Source: Xanthobacteraceae bacterium
GTDB lineage: Bacteria > Pseudomonadota > Alphaproteobacteria > Rhizobiales > Xanthobacteraceae
Direction of reading: 5' to 3'
DNA: 5,130 bases
Assembly (NCBI GenBank): GCA_030043175.1
Contig: JASHYD010001365.1
Coordinates: forward strand, 1-5,130
The notes beneath the pieces are model-generated. The model was not told the DNA's origin and did not search any database. It saw only the letters and a list, made by a program, of their open reading frames with translations. The position numbers were made by a program, and so were the translations under genes. Shown piece by piece: positions 1 to 3,545 of this stretch (within the stretch, counting starts at the first letter, position 1; each line of letters starts with the position of its first letter).

Positions 1-1054
1 GCACTGTTCCGGCGCCAAATAGGCGATCCTCGGTCGGTAGTTCCTTCATTTTCGCCGCAACAGCCTTGCCATCGCCATCGGCCTTCATGGCTTCGACGGC
101 TTTGAGATAGTGGATCACCGACGAGTACACGCCGGCGTGAGCCATGGTCGGAAACTTGCCTGGGCGTTCAACCTGCCAGCGTTTCGTCCAAGCTCGGTTG
201 TTATCGTTCATGTCCCAATACCAAGTTTCCGTGGCGGTCAGCCCTTGAGCAGATTGAAGTCCCAGCGCCGCCACATCTGCTGCAAACACCAGTAGACCGG
301 CGAGACTCTGACCGCCTTTGACAATGCCGAACTCGCCTGCCTGCTTGACCGCGTTGATAGTGTCGCCACCCGCGTTGGCAAGGCCAATCACCTTCGCCCT
401 GGACGCCTGAGCCTGTAACAGGAACGACGAGAAATCATTGTTGTTGAGCGGATGGCGGACGCGCCCCAGCACCTTGCCTCCGTTGGCTTCGACTACCGCG
501 GCGGTGTCGCGCTCTAAGGCGAGCCCGAAAGCATAATCCGCAGTTATAAAGAACCAAGTATTGCCGCCGGTCTTCACCATGGCCTTGCCGGTGCCGTTAG
601 CGAGCATCCAAGTATCATAGGTCCAATGAATCGTATTGGCATTGCATTTGGGGCCCGTGAGGTCCGAAGTGGCAGGGCCGGAACCCAAGAACAACTTGTT
701 TTTCTGACGCGCCGCCTCACTCACCGCTAGCGCAGCGGCAGAATTGGGTACATCAACAATCACATCGACCTTCTCTACGTCGAACCAGGAGTTCGCAATG
801 CTGAAAGCAAGGTCTGCTTTGTTCTGATGATCGGCCGAGATGATTTCGACCTTCATGCCTTTGGCTGCAGCACCGAAATCTTCGACGGCGAGCTTCGCGG
901 CTGTCACCGAGCCCGGACCGCCGTTATCAGCATAAAGGCCGGACATGTCCGACATGACGCCGATCTTGATGACGCCATCCGTGTATTGGCCATGTGCCGC
1001 ACTGCTCGTAAGAGCCGCAGCAACAAATACAACGATGTTGCGCATTGACGTCAT
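1..1054 (-). CDS. ABC transporter substrate-binding protein, LivK-type (3' end cut by window edge)
   Basis: This encodes a periplasmic binding protein that captures a small solute and hands it to an ABC importer of the branched-chain amino acid (HAAT) type; the actual ligand cannot be told. The frame is open for 351 codons from ATG to the window edge, against roughly 390-410 residues usual in the family, so about 40-60 C-terminal residues are missing. Residues 1-22 form a signal peptide: MTSMRN, a hydrophobic stretch VVFVAAALTSSAA, then HGQ near the cleavage site. The mature protein opens with IKIGVMSDMSGLYAD (29-43), the usual first strand and ligand loop. AKLAVEDFG (53-61), ADHQNKAD (74-81), ITADYAFG (170-177) and TETWYWDMND (265-274) match the type I binding-protein fold (Peripla_BP_6). 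The start at 1054 is preferred over the ATG at 1045 because GGGGA lies 5 bases upstream of it. No permease or ATPase gene is adjacent, and the next gene upstream is 730 bases away, so it probably starts its own transcript. I see no frameshift. Confidence 0.93.
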   Translation of the reverse strand, partial: MTSMRNIVVFVAAALTSSAAHGQYTDGVIKIGVMSDMSGLYADNGGPGSVTAAKLAVEDFGAAAKGMKVEIISADHQNKADLAFSIANSWFDVEKVDVIVDVPNSAAALAVSEAARQKNKLFLGSGPATSDLTGPKCNANTIHWTYDTWMLANGTGKAMVKTGGNTWFFITADYAFGLALERDTAAVVEANGGKVLGRVRHPLNNNDFSSFLLQAQASRAKVIGLANAGGDTINAVKQAGEFGIVKGGQSLAGLLVFAADVAALGLQSAQGLTATETWYWDMNDNNRAWTKRWQVERPGKFPTMAHAGVYSSVIHYLKAVEAMKADGDGKAVAAKMKELPTEDRLFGAGTV

Positions 1055-1059
1055 GATTT

Positions 1060-1064
1060 TCCCC
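1060..1064 (-). promoter_or_regulatory. Ribosome binding site of the substrate-binding protein gene
   Basis: On the minus strand GGGGA stands 5 bases before the ATG at 1054. The alternative ATG three codons later (1045) has no purine-rich stretch at a usable distance, so this site decides the start. Confidence 0.55.
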
Positions 1065-1353
1065 AATGTTTCGATTTGGCCAGACTAGACCGATTTAATT
1101 TCTGATACTCACCTCGCCGAGGGCACCGCGACGCTGTCCAAATTGCAAGCACAGTCTATCTCGATCGGCCCGCATCTGAAAGGACTGCTTTGCGCCCCAC
1201 CCGGACGGAAGGCCCGCGTGCGACGTCGTCGGCTCATTGGGCACCCGCGGAAGTGCCGACGAAAGACAGCAGCGCAGTCGGGGCGAAGCAGTCACGCCGG
1301 CGGAGGCTTGCTGCTCGGAAAACCAGGCGACTGCTTTGGCCCCATATCTTGCA

Positions 1354-1386
1354 CCCACGCAGTCTTCTCGTCCGTGCAGGCGTGGG
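1354..1386. repeat. Inverted repeat, 7-bp arms
   Basis: CCCACGC (1354-1360) is mirrored by GCGTGGG (1380-1386) across 19 bases. There is no T-run on either side, so it is not a terminator. With arms this short it may be chance. Confidence 0.35.
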
Positions 1387-1473
1387 AATTATTGGGATGG
1401 AGGTGTCGCGCGCAGCGCCTTTCTTCTTTCTTCTTCATATGCCATTGCCGCTTCGGGATGCCCAAAACGCGAT

Positions 1474-1538
1474 GTGACGTGCAACTTCGCGCGAAGGCGC
1501 TTCAAAAAATGAAGTTGAACGCCGCGAAGTCCCGTCAC
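1474..1538. repeat. Nested inverted repeat
   Basis: An inner pair, CAACTTC (1482-1488) and GAAGTTG (1511-1517), is enclosed by an outer pair, GTGACG (1474-1479) and CGTCAC (1533-1538). The centre contains the 10-base palindrome TTCGCGCGAA (1486-1495) and a run of six A. The inner and outer pairs are 2 bases apart on the left but 15 on the right, so a single continuous stem is not possible without a large bulge. Confidence 0.4.
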
Positions 1539-1690
1539 GTTGGAGAGAGTGCCAAGGGCGGTTTCCCGATATACCTGAGCCCATGCCAATCGTAGCCGAT
1601 TGCTTCCACACGCCAGCGCTCTCGGTCGAGGTTGCTTAAATCGTCCGCCAGCGGGCATTGGATCGCAACGCTATGTGTAGCCACTCGGGA
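1535..1690 (-). pseudogene. Short unrecognised open frame, possible gene remnant
   Basis: On the minus strand a frame of 51 codons is open between a TAA at 1691-1693 and a TGA at 1535-1537. The only plausible start is a GTG near its upstream end, and it has no ribosome binding site. The product has a protein-like look in its second half (DLSNLDRERWRVEAIGYDWH, then LRYIGKPPLALSPT), unlike the Arg/Cys-rich chance frames overlapping it. I do not recognise a family. It could be the tail of a decayed gene, a small orphan protein, or coincidence. Confidence 0.18.
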
Positions 1691-1726
1691 TTATATGCTG
1701 CGAGGATGGCCGGGGTGACGCAGGCA

Positions 1727-1781
1727 TGCCAATGCACTACGAACGGTCTCGTGTAAGATAACTGAACTTTCGTGCCAATGC
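1727..1781 (+). repeat. Direct repeat TGCCAATGC
   Basis: The nine bases TGCCAATGC occur at 1727-1735 and again at 1773-1781, just past the stop codon of the small membrane protein gene. The related word CATGCCAAT occurs at 1582-1590, 1725-1733 and 2554-2562. The copies are too short and unevenly spaced to name as an element. Confidence 0.3.
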
Positions 1782-1783
1782 GT

Positions 1784-2200
1784 TTAAATGCGAGCAGGCG
1801 GCTGGTTCTCTTTTATGTGCCGCGGTGCCAATACTCCGAGAATGATTGCTATAAGAAAGAGAGCGGGCACATCGCCTAATAGATGACCCCGTTCCGACTC
1901 ATCGGTGATGGATTGAATGGACATTATTCCGCCGTGCACCACGCTCGACCAGACCGTAAACCAGATGACACTCGTGTATGCGTCAGGATTTCGCGACGCC
2001 AAGAGTAAAAATACACCAAGCGTCGCATAAACGCCGATGATCATCATCAGATAGTGTGAATGTCCTTGCCCCCAAGTCCAGCCGGAAGGCCAGACGATGC
2101 CCATTGGGTAAATACCGAAAATGAAAGTCAGGCCGAAAACGATCAACGCGACGCGAAGATAAAGCAGGCGGTTTGTCCCTAGCGCAATAGGTTGGTTCAT
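1784..2200 (-). CDS. Small four-helix membrane protein, DUF6632-like
   Basis: A complete 138-residue integral membrane protein of unknown function, with no catalytic or metal-binding motif that I can see. Four hydrophobic segments lie at about residues 13-33, 50-68, 77-96 and 107-126, with a hydrophilic tail RHIKENQPPARI. The loop IYPMGIVWPSGWTWGQGHSHY (30-50), the block YATLGVFLLLASRNP (58-72) and RGHLLGDVPA (104-113) are the kind of conserved patches I associate with DUF6632, a family of about 140 residues common in Bradyrhizobium relatives; the family name is from memory. I start it at the ATG at 2200, because AAGGAG lies 6 bases upstream. A longer start at 2227 would add nine residues and translate through that site. 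It reads toward the binding protein gene but lies 730 bases from it, so an operon is unlikely. I find no terminator after it. Confidence 0.85.
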   Translation of the reverse strand: MNQPIALGTNRLLYLRVALIVFGLTFIFGIYPMGIVWPSGWTWGQGHSHYLMMIIGVYATLGVFLLLASRNPDAYTSVIWFTVWSSVVHGGIMSIQSITDESERGHLLGDVPALFLIAIILGVLAPRHIKENQPPARI

Positions 2201-2206
2201 GGTGTT

Positions 2207-2212
2207 CTCCTT
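2207..2212 (-). promoter_or_regulatory. Strong ribosome binding site of the small membrane protein gene
   Basis: On the minus strand AAGGAG lies 6 bases before the ATG at 2200. This is the best Shine-Dalgarno match in the window and rules against the longer in-frame start at 2227. Confidence 0.8.
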
Positions 2213-2407
2213 CGATGCCGGTGACACACTTTGTCAGGGCTCACGCTGATCGCTCTCATCAGAACCTTTAAGTTACGCCAATTGACACAGTTTCCAAAGA
2301 ACCTGAATGTGACCTGCTGGGTCCGAGCGGATATCGTGACTGAATTGTTCTCCTGGCCATTAGAAACTCGCGTAGACCGGATCCTGGAAATGTTCCCTGT
2401 GACGGAG

Positions 2408-2437
2408 TCGAACCTTAGCGCTAACTCGCCGGTTCGA
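2408..2437. repeat. Inverted repeat enclosing a perfect 10-bp palindrome
   Basis: TCGAACC (2408-2414) and GGTTCGA (2431-2437) are exact reverse complements. Directly after the left arm comes the perfect palindrome TTAGCGCTAA (2415-2424). The GGTTCGA arm recalls a tRNA T-loop, but no acceptor or anticodon stem can be drawn around it. It could be a protein-binding operator. It lies about 210 bases upstream of the small membrane protein gene's start. Confidence 0.45.
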
Positions 2438-2452
2438 GCACGTGTTGTTCCG

Positions 2453-2534
2453 GTATGATCTAACAGCCGCTAGGCGGTGCCGCCTGCATGATCGCGGCTG
2501 AATGAACCACAGGCAGGAGAGTAGGGGATCATAC
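2453..2534. repeat. Three-level nested inverted repeat, candidate structured RNA or binding site
   Basis: Three pairs of exact reverse complements sit inside one another. The outer pair is GTATGATC (2453-2460) with GATCATAC (2527-2534). The middle pair is CAGCCGC (2464-2470) with GCGGCTG (2494-2500). The inner pair is AGGCGG (2472-2477) with CCGCCT (2480-2485). The left-hand gaps are only 3 and 1 bases; the right-hand gaps are 26 and 8, so the fold would be a hairpin with bulges on one side. No T-run follows on either strand, which argues against a simple terminator. I match it to no riboswitch class. It does not overlap a supported gene. Confidence 0.5.
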
Positions 2535-2868
2535 GTGTTTCTTGCGGGTTTATCATGCCAATTGGCGCAGCGCAGAAGGCGGGCGGGTGCACCGTTCAAG
2601 TCTGCACCGGGCAAGTCGATCGCGAAGCAGACACCGATGAACTGGCCGCTACCTATCGAGAACCGGCCGGTACAATTCATTCTGCAGCAGACAGCTTTAA
2701 GGCGCGCGCTTGCGAAAGGTAATGATCGGTCCATTCCGGAATATTACCTGGTACTCGGGTATAACGCCAGAAGCCTCGCGAAGACTATTGAGCGTCTTGC
2801 ACACAAGGATCCTTCGGTCCCCTCAGCCCCTTACATAGACTGCCGACGTGGCTGGTAGCCATGGCGCA

Positions 2869-2880
2869 GGCGCCGGCGCC
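2869..2880. repeat. Perfect 12-bp GC palindrome
   Basis: The sequence GGCGCCGGCGCC is its own reverse complement. It sits 24 bases to the left of the long stem-loop at 2904-3007 and may be part of the same structured region, although short GC palindromes are not rare in GC-rich DNA. Confidence 0.5.
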
Positions 2881-2903
2881 CGGCTCCCGAATGGGGGGCG
2901 TCC

Positions 2904-3007
2904 CAGGTCTCCTCCTGCGGACTCTTTGAAACTCGGGGGTTCGTCGTTTTGTCCAAGCACCTAGGGAGGCGCCTTACCGTGCCCACGGAGTCCCCGAGGA
3001 GGACCTG
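2904..3007. ncRNA. Long imperfect stem-loop, candidate structured RNA
   Basis: The left arm (2904-2924) consists of CAGGTC, a 2-base bulge, CTCC, TGC and GGACTC. The right arm (2988-3007) reads GAGTCC, CCGA, GGAG, GACCTG. The arms pair at 16 positions, with only a small internal loop (TGC against CCGA) and the one bulge. The 63-base loop contains the 8-base palindrome AGGCGCCT (2967-2974). A further hairpin, CGCCGC (3012-3017) with GCGGCG (3028-3033), follows 4 bases later. No T-run follows on the plus strand. Because the pairing spans two separated arms and is not one simple GC run, chance is less likely. The strand is undetermined and I match it to no known RNA family. Confidence 0.35.
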
Positions 3008-3011
3008 ACAG

Positions 3012-3033
3012 CGCCGCGTAGAGCTTTGCGGCG
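3012..3033. repeat. Short GC-rich hairpin
   Basis: CGCCGC (3012-3017) and GCGGCG (3028-3033) pair across a 10-base loop; on the plus strand a further G-U pair can be added outside. No T-run follows. It directly follows the long stem-loop. Confidence 0.4.
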
Positions 3034-3051
3034 TCATTAACGAAACTGAGA

Positions 3052-3061
3052 CGGTCGACCG
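3052..3061. repeat. Perfect 10-bp palindrome
   Basis: CGGTCGACCG is its own reverse complement and lies alone between the structured stretch and the 3159-3178 hairpin. It could be an operator half-site pair, but nothing nearby supports a specific regulator. Confidence 0.4.
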
Positions 3062-3158
3062 GATGGGGGTCGTGTTATGTTGTGTGCGACGAAGTGATGT
3101 TAATGCCTGCCGATTGCGTGGCACGCTGAGGTCGGCACGCGTGGGTTGAAGCCGTTCA

Positions 3159-3178
3159 ATCGGCATTGCCGTGCCGAT
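3159..3178. repeat. Inverted repeat with 7-bp arms
   Basis: ATCGGCA (3159-3165) and TGCCGAT (3172-3178) are exact reverse complements around the 6-base loop TTGCCG. Related CGGCA-type words also occur in the 50 bases to the left. No T-run follows on either strand. Confidence 0.4.
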
Positions 3179-3262
3179 ACATCACTCGTCTGTGAGCCTT
3201 CGCGGTTAGGTGGATGGCCCGGTCGTAATCGAAGGATGGCCGTGTCGCACCGTATCCCAGAC

Positions 3263-3292
3263 AAAAAATGACCCCGCCGGGGAAGCGGGGCC
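3263..3292 (-). terminator. Rho-independent terminator reading leftward
   Basis: Read on the minus strand, GGCCCCGC (3292-3285), a 7-base loop and GCGGGGTC (3277-3270) form an 8-bp stem with one G-U wobble. TTTTTT (3268-3263) follows, beginning with the base right after the stem apart from a single A. The wobble pair is allowed in minus-strand RNA but would be a C-A mismatch in plus-strand RNA, and the T-run exists only on the minus strand, so the direction is clear. The odd point is that no established minus-strand gene lies upstream of it; the nearest gene to the right, the kinase, is on the plus strand. Confidence 0.75.
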
Positions 3293-3304
3293 GTTGGTGG
3301 GATC

Positions 3305-3373
3305 TCATGGGGCCAGTCCACTTCCGGTATCGAACTGGAAGTGTGGGGAGGATTGACCCCCGAGGCGCATCAT
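3305..3373 (-). pseudogene. 22-codon frame ending just before the leftward terminator, possible gene tail
   Basis: On the minus strand ATGATGCGC begins at 3373 and runs for 22 codons to a TGA at 3305-3307, 12 bases before the terminator stem. The product ends in SSPHFQFDTGSGLAP. The frame is closed upstream by a TGA five codons before this ATG, and there is no ribosome binding site. Its position before a good terminator suggests the surviving 3' end of a lost gene, or a very small protein; chance is also quite possible. The hairpin at 3319-3343 falls inside it. Confidence 0.2.
3319..3343. repeat. Hairpin with 7-10 bp stem
   Basis: CACTTCC (3319-3325) and GGAAGTG (3337-3343) are exact reverse complements. 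In plus-strand RNA the stem extends by G-U, G-C and U-A to 10 bp, leaving a 5-base loop ATCGA; in minus-strand RNA the first added pair would be C-A. No T-run follows on the plus strand. Confidence 0.5.
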
Positions 3374-3387
3374 GGTGATGCTGGTTT
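3367..3387 (+). repeat. Small hairpin followed by a short T-run
   Basis: GCATCA (3367-3372) and TGATGC (3376-3381) form a 6-bp stem around TGG, followed by TGG and five T. This has the outline of a weak rho-independent terminator on the plus strand, but the stem is only half GC and no plus-strand gene precedes it. It also covers the start codon of the short frame at 3372. Confidence 0.3.
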
Positions 3388-3545
3388 TTCAGTCACCTTA
3401 TTGCCAACACTCTAATGGCTTGACATCGTGCCTCAACTCAGGACGAGCACCTGCGGGAAAACCCCCAGGGCGAGGTTGGCACGGGAAAACGGGCGAAGCG
3501 TCTTTGCGATTGAAAAATTTGCTACCTTCTGGAACGCACTCATGA
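3372..3545 (+). CDS. Possible 57-residue small ORF overlapping the kinase start
   Basis: ATG at 3372 opens 57 codons to a TGA at 3543-3545, which overlaps the kinase ATG as ATGA, the arrangement used for translational coupling. GAGG (3362-3365) stands 6 bases before the start. The product (MVMLVFQSPYCQHSNGLTSC, later GRAPAGKPPGRGWHGKTGEA) has no signal peptide, helix pattern or family that I recognise, and its basic, Gly/Pro-rich middle resembles translated non-coding DNA. The start sits inside a small hairpin (3367-3381), which would hinder initiation. I consider it a coin-flip at best. Confidence 0.2.
   Translation: MVMLVFQSPYCQHSNGLTSCLNSGRAPAGKPPGRGWHGKTGEASLRLKNLLPSGTHS

Larger units (their letters stand above)
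1055..1783. other. Gene-poor interval between the binding protein gene and the small membrane protein gene
   Basis: No open frame in these 729 bases has both a ribosome binding site and a recognisable protein. Several overlapping frames of 87-150 codons exist on both strands at 1095-1658, but their products are rich in Arg, Cys and Ser without hydrophobic or domain patterning, as expected of chance frames in GC-rich DNA. The promoter and leader of the binding protein gene must lie here, yet I find no convincing -35/-10 pair in the 100 bases before its start. Inverted repeats at 1354-1386 and 1474-1538 and an open frame at 1535-1690 are described separately. Confidence 0.6.
2201..3541. other. 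Long gene-poor, palindrome-rich interval
   Basis: About 1.34 kb without a convincing gene. The longest frames are 2502-2858 plus (118 codons), 2360-2734 minus (124) and 2831-3166 minus (111). All three lack a ribosome binding site, overlap one another on opposite strands and give Arg-rich products that I do not recognise. The promoters of the flanking genes should lie at its two ends, but neither end shows a good -35/-10 pair. What the interval does hold is a dense series of inverted repeats (2408-2437, 2453-2534, 2869-2880, 2904-3007, 3012-3033, 3052-3061, 3159-3178, 3319-3343, 3367-3381) and one terminator, most of them listed separately. Confidence 0.6.

Noticed and set aside
1143..1595. 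150-codon open frame on the plus strand
   Set aside because: The product is Arg/Cys/Ser-rich, there is no ribosome binding site, and at least three other long frames overlap it. This is the usual look of chance frames in GC-rich DNA.
1690..1695. Perfect TATAAT on the minus strand
   Set aside because: No -35-like hexamer lies 16-18 bases upstream, and no supported gene starts close downstream.
1760..1782. Possible sigma-54 promoter on the minus strand (TGGCACG followed four bases later by TTCAG)
   Set aside because: The -24 half is perfect, but the -12 half lacks the essential GC of TTGC, and it is about 700 bases from the binding protein gene.
2395..2445. tRNA-like T-loop words (GTCGAACC and GGTTCGAGC)
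   Set aside because: No acceptor, D or anticodon stem can be assembled on either strand, and the flanking stem bases do not pair.
2502..2858. 118-codon open frame on the plus strand, with a fairly natural second half (ALRRALAKGNDRSIPEYYLV)
   Set aside because: No ribosome binding site precedes the ATG, whose upstream bases form the nested inverted repeat. Opposite-strand frames of similar length overlap it, third-position bases are not GC-biased, and no family is recognisable.
2831..3166. 111-codon open frame on the minus strand
   Set aside because: The product is very rich in Arg, Thr and Ser with no domain pattern. There is no ribosome binding site, and the frame covers the long stem-loop region.
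3420..3425. Perfect TTGACA on the plus strand before the kinase
   Set aside because: At 16-18 bases downstream there is only GGACGAGC-like sequence, with no -10 resemblance, so it is not a usable promoter as it stands.
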